From assembly GCF_965200405.1 (NCBI RefSeq), contig NZ_OZ241356.1:3038001-3102000 (forward strand): a DNA stretch of 64,000 nt. The letters run 5' to 3'. The position numbers and the translations under genes are program-made. Under the pieces are notes generated by a model, which saw nothing but the letters and a program-made list of their open reading frames with translations, had not been told where the DNA came from and ran no database searches. Shown piece after piece: positions 25,754-34,242 of the stretch. Numbering within the stretch: the stretch's first letter is position 1; every line of letters starts with the position of its first letter. The stretch is from Glacieibacterium sp965200405 (GTDB lineage: Bacteria; Pseudomonadota; Alphaproteobacteria; Sphingomonadales; Sphingomonadaceae).

Positions 25754-27931
25754 ATGGCCCTTCGCGGGCTTCAAATCCGTGCGCTCATTTCAGGGAGCGG
25801 AGCGGCGGTCGAGACGTGGCTCGACGCCGAGCGCAACCAATTGCCGTTGCTGGCACCGGTCGGCCTTGGCCTCGGCATCGCGCTGTGGTTCCTGCTGCCC
25901 TGGGCGGACCAGCGCGCCGCCGCGGCAATCGTCGCAGCGGCCCTGGTCGTGGCGGGCCTGACGCTGAATGGGCTGTCGGCGCGGATGCTGGTCTGGGGCG
26001 GCTTGCTGATGCTGGCCGGCCTCGGCGTGGCGGAACTGCGGAGTTCGTCGGTCGCGGCACCGGTGCTGGCCGACCGCTTCACCGGCGATGTAATCGGAAC
26101 CGTCGACGAGATCGAGATCGCCAGCGGCCGTGACCGCTTCCGGTTCATCCTGTCGACCGTCGATCCGGCGCTGCCGCGACGCGTGCGGATCAGCGTTCGC
26201 GGTGCTGCCATAACCGGCGTCGTGCCCGGTGCCCGCGTCTCGGTGCGCGCCTCGCTCAGCCCGCCGTCTGGGCCGAGCTATCCCGGCGGCTATGATTTCG
26301 CCCGGCGCGCCTGGTTCGCCGAACTCGGCGCGACGGGGTACCCGCTCGGGCCCGTCGTCGTGGTATCGCGCGCGCCGGCCCCGACCGGGCCGCTGGCCGT
26401 GCTGGAGCAAGCGCGCGAACGGCTGACGGCTCGGCTCAAGGCACAGGTACCCCATGTGGCGGGGACGCTGGTCGCGGCGTTCGTCACCGGCGACCAGGGC
26501 GGCATTCCCGAACCGATCGCGCAATCCATGCGCGATTCCGGACTGGCCCACCTGCTGTCGATCTCCGGCGTGCACATCGCGATCGTCGTCGGCATGACGC
26601 TGTGGCTGATCCGTCGTGGCCTGACGCTGGTGCCGTGGATCGCGTTGCGCTGGCCGGTCAAGATCATCGCAGCCGGTGGCGCCGCGCTGGCCGGCATCGG
26701 CTACACCCTGCTGGCGGGCGGCCAGGTGCCGACGGTGCGGACCTGCATCGCGACGCTGATCGTGCTGGTCGGGGTCGCCGCGGGTCGCGAAGCCCTGACC
26801 CTGCGGCTGGTCGCCGCCGGCGCCTTCCTGGTGATGATGGTCCGGCCCGAGGCGCTGCTCGGGCCGAGCTTTCAATTGTCGTTCGCGGCGGTCACCGGGA
26901 TGGTCGCGCTGTACCAGTCACGGCTCGGACAATGGCTGGCGCACGGGGCGCGCGACCACGGCTGGCTGTTCCGGCTGTTCCGCAGCGGCCTGGCGCTGGT
27001 GGTGACCGGGCTGGTGGCGGAGGCGATGTTGTCGGTCACTGCATTGTATCACTTCAACCGCGCCGGGCTGTTCGGCGTCGCGGCGAACCTGGTGGCGATC
27101 CCGCTGACCGAATTCGTCATCATGCCGCTGCTGGTTCTGGCGTTGCTGTTCGAAACGGTCGGCCTGGCGGCGCCCCTGTGGTGGCTGGTCGGCAAGGCGA
27201 TGGGTTGGCTGATCGTGATCGCGCAGGTCGTCGCGGCATGGCCCGGCGCCGTGGTCCGCCTGCCGATCATGCCCGACATCGCCTATGCGGCGCTGGTCGG
27301 AGGCGGCCTGTGGTTGTGCCTGTGGCAGACGCGGGTGCGCTGGGCCGGCGTGCTGCCAATCGTGGCGGGGGTAACCATCGCCCTGCTGGCACGCCCGCCC
27401 GACTTGCTGGTCAGCGGCGACGGGCGGCACGCGGCGTATCTGGTGCCCGATGGGCGACTGGCGCTGCTCCGCGACCGGGCGGGAGACTATATTCGCGACA
27501 TGTGGGGCGACGCGACGGCGGCGACCACGGCGGACGTGGCGCTCGCCGACCTGCCCGGCGCGCGGTGCAGCATCGATGCGTGTGTCGCCGACCTGCACAC
27601 CGGCGGCCGCAGTTGGCGACTGCTGGCGACGCTGTCGCGCGATGTCGTCGGACGCCCGAGCTTCGAGCCGGCGTGTGCCGCGGCCGACATCGTGGTCAGC
27701 GCGCGCCGTCTGCCGGCTTGGTGCGTCCCCAGATGGTTGAAACTCGACCGTGCGATGCTGGGCGACACCGGCGCCGTGGCGATCTGGCTGAGCCCGGCCC
27801 GTGTCGAAACCGTGGCAGCGCGCGTCGGCGACCATCCGTGGATGCCACGACCGGCACCCTACGTACCGGGGAAGCGACGGGTCGTCGGCAAGGCCGATGC
27901 CCCCGCAGCCGCGGCGCAGAACTGGGACTGA
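25754..27931 (+). CDS. comEC: ComEC/Rec2 family DNA-uptake channel protein without a metallo-beta-lactamase domain
   Basis: About 725 residues, polytopic inner-membrane protein. After N-terminal helices (APVGLGLGIALWFLLPWA; IVAAALVVAGLTLNGLSA) comes a DUF4131 OB-like domain (about residues 90-220), then the Competence domain with the signature DSGLAHLLSISGVHIAIVVGMTLW and many helices. The C-terminal 170 residues have no HxHxDH metal motif, so the nuclease-like domain of Bacillus ComEC is missing or replaced, which is common in this group. ATG 25754 was chosen because upstream codons overlap the gltX start region. It converges with lexA. Confidence 0.88.
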   Translation: MALRGLQIRALISGSGAAVETWLDAERNQLPLLAPVGLGLGIALWFLLPWADQRAAAAIVAAALVVAGLTLNGLSARMLVWGGLLMLAGLGVAELRSSSVAAPVLADRFTGDVIGTVDEIEIASGRDRFRFILSTVDPALPRRVRISVRGAAITGVVPGARVSVRASLSPPSGPSYPGGYDFARRAWFAELGATGYPLGPVVVVSRAPAPTGPLAVLEQARERLTARLKAQVPHVAGTLVAAFVTGDQGGIPEPIAQSMRDSGLAHLLSISGVHIAIVVGMTLWLIRRGLTLVPWIALRWPVKIIAAGGAALAGIGYTLLAGGQVPTVRTCIATLIVLVGVAAGREALTLRLVAAGAFLVMMVRPEALLGPSFQLSFAAVTGMVALYQSRLGQWLAHGARDHGWLFRLFRSGLALVVTGLVAEAMLSVTALYHFNRAGLFGVAANLVAIPLTEFVIMPLLVLALLFETVGLAAPLWWLVGKAMGWLIVIAQVVAAWPGAVVRLPIMPDIAYAALVGGGLWLCLWQTRVRWAGVLPIVAGVTIALLARPPDLLVSGDGRHAAYLVPDGRLALLRDRAGDYIRDMWGDATAATTADVALADLPGARCSIDACVADLHTGGRSWRLLATLSRDVVGRPSFEPACAAADIVVSARRLPAWCVPRWLKLDRAMLGDTGAVAIWLSPARVETVAARVGDHPWMPRPAPYVPGKRRVVGKADAPAAAAQNWD

Positions 27932-28061
27932 GCGTTCGACCGGCGCGTCCGGCAGGCGGCGTACAATTACGACTCATCGTCCCGACGCAGATCGGGTGCC
28001 GACGGCTCAGCCTCCGAGCCGCGCGGGTCCCGTCTCGCGTCGAGACGACGAGAAGCTCGAA

Positions 28062-28742
28062 CTAATGGTAGCGGCGCAGCAAGCCCGCGAGCTTGCCCTG
28101 CACCCGGACCCGCGACGGCAGGTAACGCTGCGGCTCATAGGCGGGATTGGCCGGGTCTAGACGGATCATCCCCTTCTCGTGCTGCAGGTACTTCAGCGTT
28201 GCCTCGGTGTTGTCGACCAGGGCGACGATGATATCGCCATCGCGGGCGGTTTCGCAGCGCCGGACCAGCGCGTAGTCGCCATCGAAGATCCCGGCGTCGA
28301 TCATCGAGTCCCCGGACACTTCCAGCGCATAATGGTCGCCCGGCCCGAGCAGTGCCGCCGGCACACTGAGCGAACGGTCGCTCTCCATGGCTTCCATCGG
28401 CAGACCGGCGGCGATCCGGCCGTGCAGCGGCACCTCGATGACGTCGTTGGCCGCCTCACGGACGCGCGGGCGGGAGAAGTCGGCGTGGATCACCGAACTC
28501 GGTGCCGGGGCAGATGCCACCGGCGCGATATCGGGCATGCGCAATACTTCAAGCGCTCGCGCACGGTTGGGAAGGCGTCGGATGAAGGCGCGTTCCTCAA
28601 GTGCGTTGATTAGGCGGTGAACGCCCGACTTCGACTTGAGTTGAAGCGCTTCCTTCATCTCCTCGAACGACGGCGACACGCCTTCGACGCCCAGCCGGTT
28701 GTTGATGAAGGTAAGCAGGTCGTGTTGCTTGCGCGTCAGCAT
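28062..28742 (-). CDS. lexA: LexA repressor
   Basis: 226-residue SOS repressor and self-cleaving serine protease. The N-terminal winged helix-turn-helix is MLTRKQHDLLTFINNRLG...SPSFEEMKEAL...SGVHRLINALEERAFI (residues 1-60). The cleavage site is Ala-Gly in HGRIAAGLP, the catalytic Ser lies in VSGDSMIDAGIFDGDYALV and the Lys in NTEATLKYLQ. ATG 28742 is preceded in frame by a GTG. A GTTC-N7-GTTC box lies 16 bases upstream, giving autoregulation. It is last in the trpC-moaC-moeA-lexA direction but has its own promoter. Confidence 0.97.
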   Translation of the reverse strand: MLTRKQHDLLTFINNRLGVEGVSPSFEEMKEALQLKSKSGVHRLINALEERAFIRRLPNRARALEVLRMPDIAPVASAPAPSSVIHADFSRPRVREAANDVIEVPLHGRIAAGLPMEAMESDRSLSVPAALLGPGDHYALEVSGDSMIDAGIFDGDYALVRRCETARDGDIIVALVDNTEATLKYLQHEKGMIRLDPANPAYEPQRYLPSRVRVQGKLAGLLRRYH

Positions 28743-28757
28743 CACCGTCTCCCATCG

Positions 28758-28772
28758 GAACCAATGGGGAAC
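28758..28772 (-). promoter_or_regulatory. LexA-binding SOS box (GTTC-N7-GTTC)
   Basis: On the plus strand GAAC (28758-28761), seven bases, GAAC (28769-28772); read on the minus strand this is GTTC-N7-GTTC, the known alphaproteobacterial SOS operator. It lies immediately upstream of lexA. Confidence 0.9.
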
Positions 28773-28774
28773 GT

Positions 28775-29986
28775 TTAGGCAACGCCTGGAACGAAGTCAA
28801 GCGCGTGGAACAAGATCATTTCGCCCGCGGCCGCTGGCGGGGCGAGGGGGGCGCGGACGATCAGCGCGTTGCAATCGGCGAGCATGCGCAACATGCTGCT
28901 TTCCTGCTTCGCCGCCGTCGTCGCGACGGGGCCGGAGCCGGAGTCCTCGACATAGGCGCGCAGGTAATCCTGCCGGGCGTTGTTGGCGGGAAGCGGTACG
29001 GCTAGACGCGCGGCCTGCAGCCTCGCCAACGGTCGCGGATTGCCGGCCAATTGCCTGAGCAGCGGTCGCACGAACAGTTCGGCGCAGACGAAGGCCGATA
29101 CCGGGTTGCCGGGCACGCCGACGATCCGCAGCGCCCCCAGGCTGCCGCTCAGCATCGGCTTGCCCGGACGGAGCGCGATCTTCCAGAAGTCGATGTCGGC
29201 GCCCATGTCCTTCAGGACCGGGACGATCAGGTCATGATCCCCGACCGAAGCGCCGCCCATGGTGACGAGGACGTCCGCACCCGCTGCGGCGCGGACCGCG
29301 GCCTCGACGGCGTCGGCGCGATCGGGAACGATGCCACCGTCGATGACGTCGGCCTCGGCGCCGAGCAGCGCGCCGAGCATGACTCCGCCCGAGCTGACAA
29401 TGCGGTCGGGTCCCGGGATCTCGCCGGGGAGCACCAGCTCGTCACCGGTGGTCAGGACGACGACGCGGGGGCGGCGGTGGACCGATGCTGTCTCGTGCCC
29501 TGCCCCGGCGAGCAGTCCAAGCCGCGCCGGAGTGAGCAGCGATCCTGCGGTCGCGACGATGTCGCCGGTGCTGAAATCCAGGCCCGCCTTGCGGATGTGC
29601 GCGCCCTGCCGCGGTGGTCCATCGAGCACGAGGCGAAGCGCGGCACCATCACGCTCGACGTCCTCCTGCACCACGACGGTGTCGGCACCGGCGGGCAGCG
29701 GCGCGCCGGTCGATATGCGCACGGCCTCCCCTGCCCCGACGTGCCCGCGGAAACCATGGCCTGCCGCTGCCTCGCCGATGATCCGCCACGGCCCTTCGCG
29801 CTCGCTCCAGCGGATCGCATAGCCGTCCATCGCGGAGGCGGCGAACGGCGGCTGCGTCAGGGTGGCGATCACGTCCGCAGCCAGGAACCGGCCTGCAGCG
29901 GGGGCCAGCGGCACCGTCTCAGCGGGCAGCGGCGTAGCGCTGGCCAGTAGCCGCGACTGGGCTTCCGCGACCGGCAGCAGGCTCAC
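28775..29986 (-). CDS. moeA: molybdopterin molybdenumtransferase MoeA
   Basis: 403-residue enzyme that inserts molybdate into adenylylated molybdopterin. It shows the MoeA_N domain (LPLAPAAGRFLAADVIATLTQPPFAASAMDGYAIR; variant VPLAPAAGR at the start), the MoCF_biosynth domain with VVVLTTGDELV and VLVTMGGASVGDHDLI, and the C-terminal MoeA_C beta-barrel (PLPANNARQDYLRA). The GTG start overlaps the moaC stop (GTGA), so the two are co-translated. The lexA SOS box lies in the three-base-short gap behind its stop. Confidence 0.95.
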   Translation of the reverse strand: MSLLPVAEAQSRLLASATPLPAETVPLAPAAGRFLAADVIATLTQPPFAASAMDGYAIRWSEREGPWRIIGEAAAGHGFRGHVGAGEAVRISTGAPLPAGADTVVVQEDVERDGAALRLVLDGPPRQGAHIRKAGLDFSTGDIVATAGSLLTPARLGLLAGAGHETASVHRRPRVVVLTTGDELVLPGEIPGPDRIVSSGGVMLGALLGAEADVIDGGIVPDRADAVEAAVRAAAGADVLVTMGGASVGDHDLIVPVLKDMGADIDFWKIALRPGKPMLSGSLGALRIVGVPGNPVSAFVCAELFVRPLLRQLAGNPRPLARLQAARLAVPLPANNARQDYLRAYVEDSGSGPVATTAAKQESSMLRMLADCNALIVRAPLAPPAAAGEMILFHALDFVPGVA

Positions 29987-30453
29987 GCTGCCCGCCAGTC
30001 ACCGGAGCGGCCGCCGCTTTTCGCCAGCAGGCGCACGCCCTCGATCGTCATGCCGCGGTCGATCGCCTTGGCCATGTCATAGATGGTCAGCAACGCGACC
30101 GAGACCGCGCTGAGGGCCTCCATCTCGACGCCGGTGCCGTGGGTGGTCCGCACCGTCGCCGTGACACGCACGCCCGCCTCCCCCAGTTCAAGCGTGAGAT
30201 CGACGCCGGACAGCGGCAGCGGATGGCAGAGCGGAATGAGGTCGCTGGTGCGTTTCGCCGCCATGATCCCGGCGATGCGCGCCACCGCAAGCACGTCGCC
30301 CTTGGCGATCGCACCGTCGCGGATCGCCTCGAGAGTCGCGGGCAGCATCGCGATGCGCCCCTCGGCCGTGGCTTCGCGCAAGGTCGCCGGCTTGCCCGAA
30401 ACGTCGACCATGCGGGCTGCGCCGGCATCGTCGAGATGGGTGAGGCGGGTCAT
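29983..30453 (-). CDS. moaC: cyclic pyranopterin monophosphate synthase MoaC
   Basis: 156-residue enzyme completing cyclic pyranopterin monophosphate in molybdenum cofactor synthesis. ATG 30453 (MTRLTHLDDAGAARMVDVSGK) overlaps the trpC stop and matches the family start. Motifs: ARIAGIMAAKRTSDLIPLCHPLPL (active-site Lys and His), THGTGVEMEALSAVSVALLTIYDM and a C-terminal KSGGRSGDW. Encoded between trpC and moeA, an arrangement common in alphaproteobacteria. Confidence 0.96.
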   Translation of the reverse strand: MTRLTHLDDAGAARMVDVSGKPATLREATAEGRIAMLPATLEAIRDGAIAKGDVLAVARIAGIMAAKRTSDLIPLCHPLPLSGVDLTLELGEAGVRVTATVRTTHGTGVEMEALSAVSVALLTIYDMAKAIDRGMTIEGVRLLAKSGGRSGDWRAA

Positions 30454-31232
30454 CCGTTCAACAACGCGCGGGTCGCGGCTTCGACGTCGGACTGGCGCAT
30501 CAGGCTTTCCCCGACCAGGAAGCAGCGGACGCCGTGGGTCGCCATCGCCGCCAGGTCCGCATGCGAGGTCAGCCCGCTCTCCGCGACGAAGGTGCATCCC
30601 GCCGGGGCGCGACCGACCAGCTCGTAAGTCCGGGCGAAGTCGACCGAAAAGTCGCGCAGGTCGCGATTGTTGACGCCGATCAGGCGCGACTTGAGGCGCA
30701 GTGCACGTTCGAGCTCGGCGGCATCATGAACCTCCACGAGGACGTCCATGCCCCGCTCGATCGCCGCCGCCTCGATCTCCCCCATCGCGCCGTCATCCAG
30801 TGCCGCGACGATGATCAGGATCGCGTCGGCGCCGATCGCGCGCGCCTCCGCCACCTGCCAAGGGTCGACCATGAAGTCCTTGCGCAGGACCGGCAGGCTG
30901 CAGGCGGCGCGGGCAGCGACGAGATAGTCCTCGTGGCCCTGGAAATGCGGTGCATCGGTCAGGACCGACAGGCAGGCGGCGCCCCCGGCCTGATAGGCCC
31001 TGGCATGCGCTGCCGGATCGAAGTCGGCGCGGATCACGCCCTTGGACGGGCTGGCCTTCTTGACCTCCGCGATCAGCGCGAAGCCGCTGGCGCTATCGAG
31101 GGCAGCGCGAAATCCGCGCGGGGCGGTCTGCCCCTCGGCAGCGCGATCGAGGTCGTCGATCGAACGCACGGTCTTGCGCCGGGCGACTTCGAGGCGGGTT
31201 ACGTCGCAGATGCGGGTCAGGAGATCGGTCAC
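30450..31232 (-). CDS. trpC: indole-3-glycerol phosphate synthase
   Basis: 260-residue TIM-barrel enzyme of tryptophan synthesis. Motifs: ALIAEVKKASPSKGVIRADFDP (catalytic Lys), LPVLRKDFMVDPWQVAEARAIGADAILIIVA, LEVHDAAEL variant (VEVHDAAELERAL), LIGVNNRDLRDF and VAESGLTSHADLA. The start is GTG 31232. The gene no longer follows trpD directly: a diguanylate cyclase gene on the other strand lies between them, so trpC must now have its own promoter in 31233-31603. Confidence 0.96.
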   Translation of the reverse strand: MTDLLTRICDVTRLEVARRKTVRSIDDLDRAAEGQTAPRGFRAALDSASGFALIAEVKKASPSKGVIRADFDPAAHARAYQAGGAACLSVLTDAPHFQGHEDYLVAARAACSLPVLRKDFMVDPWQVAEARAIGADAILIIVAALDDGAMGEIEAAAIERGMDVLVEVHDAAELERALRLKSRLIGVNNRDLRDFSVDFARTYELVGRAPAGCTFVAESGLTSHADLAAMATHGVRCFLVGESLMRQSDVEAATRALLNG

Positions 31233-31603
31233 CCGCGGCGATTACCCTGAACCCGCCCGAGGTGCCAGCGTGATCCACGGTGTTCGTCACAGCGCACCAG
31301 TATCTGCGTTGGAGACGAAACAAGCGGGAACGCCTTAGGGCTTTCGCAACCCGATCATGCGACTGCTTTGATCACTGTAGAGTCATCAATGGCTTACCCC
31401 CCTTGCACCAGCCCGGAAAATGGAGCGGACGTTGTCGAGGAGCAGTTTTCAACAAGCCACGTCGACGGCTCGCTGCGGTGGGTCGTGGCTCGACCTCGGG
31501 ACAATCTCATTCGTCGGCCCGAGCACGACCGGGCCGATGACCGGCATGCTTCGGCAGGCCGTGAATTTCGGCGGCATCAACCGGTTGGCCTGGAGCAGTT
31601 CGC
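31233..31603. other. 371-bp gap between divergent trpC and the GAF-GGDEF gene
   Basis: This gap should contain the trpC-moaC-moeA promoter (minus strand) and that of the diguanylate cyclase (plus strand). I see no convincing trp leader peptide with tandem Trp codons, no intrinsic terminator and no conserved-looking coding frame. Short plus-strand frames at 31368-31754 and 31420-31611 are open but look like shadows. Confidence 0.5.
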
Positions 31604-32602
31604 ATGGTTGACGGCAAGCTGCTCGACGAGCCCGCGCGCTTGGCCGCCCTTGCCAGGTGCGGCGTCCTCGACACCAAGCCGGAGGCGCAGTTCGACAAGA
31701 TCACCGGCCTCGTCCAGGTCGTGCTCGGCGTGCCGATCGCCGCGGTCTCGCTGATCGCTGCCGATCGGCAGATGTTCAAGTCGATCCGGGGCATGGCCGC
31801 GCAGGACACGTCGCGAAACGTGGCGTTTTGCAGCCATACGATCATGTCGCGCGAGCCGCTGATCGTCCCGGACGCGATGCTCGACCTGCGGTTCTCGGAG
31901 AACCACCTTGTCATCGGCGCTCCCGGTATCAGAGCCTATGCCGGGGTGCCGGTCCGCTCCCCCGACGGCTACAATCTGGGGGCCCTATGCGCGATCGACA
32001 CGAACCCGCGCACCTTCGATGCCGGCCAGATCGAGATCCTGCACAATTTCGCGTCGCTGGTCGAGAATGAGCTCGAGCTTCGAACCATCGCCGACAAGGA
32101 CTTCCTGACCGGCGCGATGACCCGGCGCGCTTTCGTCGAGGCCGCGACCATGAACATCCGCAACGCCGAGCGACAGCAGCGGACCAGCGCCCTGATCATG
32201 TTCGATATCGACCACTTCAAGAAGGTCAACGATCGCTTCGGTCATCCCGTCGGCGACCAGGTCCTCCAGATCGTCGGCGGCTGTGTCGACCGGTTGCTGC
32301 CGCCACACGCGCAGTTCGGCCGGCTTGGCGGGGAAGAGTTCGCCGTGCTGTTGCACGATGCGAGTGCTGCCGAAGCATTCGAGGTCGCCGAGACGATGCG
32401 GCGCTGCGTCCATGACCTGGCCTTCGTCGCTGCACCCCGGTTGAAGGTCACTGCCAGCTTCGGGGTGGCCTTCCCGCAGCGTCACGGCTCGGTGGAGCAA
32501 TGGATGGGCGCTGCGGACGCGGCGCTCTATTGCGCCAAGCATGCCGGGCGCAACCGTACGATCATCGACCACACCCGCGATGACGCGTCGCGGGCGGCCT
32601 AG
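31604..32602 (+). CDS. GAF-GGDEF diguanylate cyclase
   Basis: 332 residues. Residues 8-165 form a GAF sensor (RLAALARCGVLDTKPEAQFDKIT...FCSHTIMSREPLIVPDA...YAGVPV...LGALCAIDTNPR). Residues about 166-325 form a GGDEF domain with metal-binding FDIDHFKKVND (Asp201) and the active-site signature GGEEF at 242-246, so it should make c-di-GMP. The RxxD product-inhibition site expected just before GGEEF is absent (PPHAQFGR instead). There are no membrane segments, so it is cytosolic. It lies between trpD and trpC on the opposite strand; its ligand is unknown. Confidence 0.92.
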   Translation: MVDGKLLDEPARLAALARCGVLDTKPEAQFDKITGLVQVVLGVPIAAVSLIAADRQMFKSIRGMAAQDTSRNVAFCSHTIMSREPLIVPDAMLDLRFSENHLVIGAPGIRAYAGVPVRSPDGYNLGALCAIDTNPRTFDAGQIEILHNFASLVENELELRTIADKDFLTGAMTRRAFVEAATMNIRNAERQQRTSALIMFDIDHFKKVNDRFGHPVGDQVLQIVGGCVDRLLPPHAQFGRLGGEEFAVLLHDASAAEAFEVAETMRRCVHDLAFVAAPRLKVTASFGVAFPQRHGSVEQWMGAADAALYCAKHAGRNRTIIDHTRDDASRAA

Positions 32603-32614
32603 GGCGCGCCTCGC

Positions 32615-33610
32615 CTAGAAGGCGATCCAGGCGTGGAGCAACGCCTTGGCCCGGCCACTGTCGATCGCTTCCGCCGCCAGCGCCGCACCGGCAGCCCAGC
32701 CGTCGGTGGTTTCGGCGACAAGCAACGCCGCAGCGCTGTTGAGCAGGACCGCGTCGCGGTAGGCGCCCTTGCCACCGTCGAGCAAGGCGATCAGCGCCGC
32801 CGCATTGTAAACCGGATCGCCGCCGAGAATGCCGTCGAGGCCGTGACGTACCAGGCCGCAATCCTCCGGGGTGACGATCGATTCCGACAGGCTGGTGGTG
32901 TCGACCCTCAGGACGCGACTGGCGCCCGCGATCGACAGCTCGTCGAGGCTTTCTTCGCCTGACACGACCATCGCCGATTCGCTGCCGAGCAACTGCAGCG
33001 CGTTGGCGACGGTCGGCAGATAGTCGACGCGAGCAACGCCAACCAGCTGGCGTGTCACGCTGGCAGGATTGGCGAGGGGGCCGAGCAGGTTGAGGATCGT
33101 TCGCCGGCCGATGGCACGGCGTATCGGTCCCAGACGTGCGAGGACCGGGTGATGCTTCTGCGCGAACAGGAAAGCCAGCCCGAGCTCGCTCAGGCTTGCT
33201 TCAGCACGATCGGAGGCACGGTCGAGATCGAGCCCGAGCGCCTCCAGCGTGTCGGCGGCACCAGCCTTCGACGATGCCGCGCGATTGCCGTGTTTCGCCA
33301 CGGGCACGCCGCAGGCCGCGACGACGATGGCGACGGCGGTCGATATGTTGAGGCTGTGCGCGCCGTCGCCGCCGGTACCGCAAACGTCGATCGCACCCGG
33401 CGGCGCGATGATCGGGATCATCCGGGATCGCATCGCACGTGCCGCCGCGGCGATCTCGGTCGCGGTCTCGTCGCGCAAGGTGATGCCGAGCAGGAAGTCG
33501 TGGATCGCCTGGTCGGGCACCCGCGCGTCGAGGATATCGCCGAACGCCGCCTCGGCGGTATCGAAGTCGAGCGGCGTCGCCGGATCCGGCAGCCGTACCA
33601 ATGTCGTCAT
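32615..33610 (-). CDS. trpD: anthranilate phosphoribosyltransferase
   Basis: 331-residue enzyme joining anthranilate to PRPP. The PRPP-binding glycine motif is VCGTGGDGAHSLNISTA. Further motifs are KHGNRAASSKAGAADTLEALG, LFAQKHHPVLARLGPIRRAIGRRTILNLLGPL and VVSGEESLDELS. The ATG overlaps the trpG stop (ATGA). Transcription from trpG-trpD runs head-on into the diguanylate cyclase gene, whose stop is 12 bases from the trpD stop. Confidence 0.96.
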   Translation of the reverse strand: MTTLVRLPDPATPLDFDTAEAAFGDILDARVPDQAIHDFLLGITLRDETATEIAAAARAMRSRMIPIIAPPGAIDVCGTGGDGAHSLNISTAVAIVVAACGVPVAKHGNRAASSKAGAADTLEALGLDLDRASDRAEASLSELGLAFLFAQKHHPVLARLGPIRRAIGRRTILNLLGPLANPASVTRQLVGVARVDYLPTVANALQLLGSESAMVVSGEESLDELSIAGASRVLRVDTTSLSESIVTPEDCGLVRHGLDGILGGDPVYNAAALIALLDGGKGAYRDAVLLNSAAALLVAETTDGWAAGAALAAEAIDSGRAKALLHAWIAF

Positions 33611-34209
33611 GCCGCCTCACGCAGCGGCTGGTGCGCAATGCCAGCGATGCCGAGGAAGTTCGCCAGCAGCGCATGGCCGTGCTGGCTGGCGATGCTCTCC
33701 GGATGGAACTGGACACCGTGGAGCGGCAATTCGCGGTGGCGCAGGCCCATGATGATGCCGTCTTCGGTTCGTGCGTTGACTTGCAGCACCGCAGGCAGGC
33801 TGTCGTCCTCGACGATCAGCGAGTGATAGCGCGTCGCCTCGAACGGCGAGGGCAGCCCGGCGAACACTCCGTCACTGTCGTGGTGCATGGCCGACGTCTT
33901 GCCGTGCATGACCTTGGCGGCGCGGACGACCTTGCCGCCGAATGCCTGGCCGATCGCCTGGTGGCCGAGACAGACGCCGAGCAGCGGCAGGCGGAGATCG
34001 GCGGCGGCAGCGATCAGGTCGAGGCAGATCCCCGCTTCGGTCGGCGTGCATGGGCCGGGCGACAGCAGCACGGCTTCCGGCTGCAGGGCCAGCGCCTGCG
34101 GCACGGTCAGCGCGTCGTTGCGCACCACCTCGACCGTGACCCCAAGCTGCTGGAGGTAGTGGACGAGATTGTAGGTGAAGCTGTCGTAATTATCGACGAC
34201 GAGGATCAT
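33607..34209 (-). CDS. trpG: anthranilate synthase glutamine amidotransferase component
   Basis: 200-residue class I amidotransferase that supplies ammonia to TrpE. ATG 34209 (MILVVDNYDSFTYNLVHYLQ) is preferred over a GTG two codons upstream. Motifs: LLSPGPCTPTEAG, the nucleophile LLGVCLGHQAIGQAFGG and the His-Glu pair in GVQFHPESIAS. Separated from trpE by three non-trp genes. Confidence 0.95.
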   Translation of the reverse strand: MILVVDNYDSFTYNLVHYLQQLGVTVEVVRNDALTVPQALALQPEAVLLSPGPCTPTEAGICLDLIAAAADLRLPLLGVCLGHQAIGQAFGGKVVRAAKVMHGKTSAMHHDSDGVFAGLPSPFEATRYHSLIVEDDSLPAVLQVNARTEDGIIMGLRHRELPLHGVQFHPESIASQHGHALLANFLGIAGIAHQPLREAA

Positions 34210-34242
34210 GGTCACCGGCTCTGATACAGGATGCAGGCCGCT

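Noticed and set aside
31368..31754. A 128-codon plus-strand frame upstream of the diguanylate cyclase
   Set aside because: It overlaps the GAF start in another frame and becomes proline/arginine-rich there. No ribosome-binding site or domain is seen.
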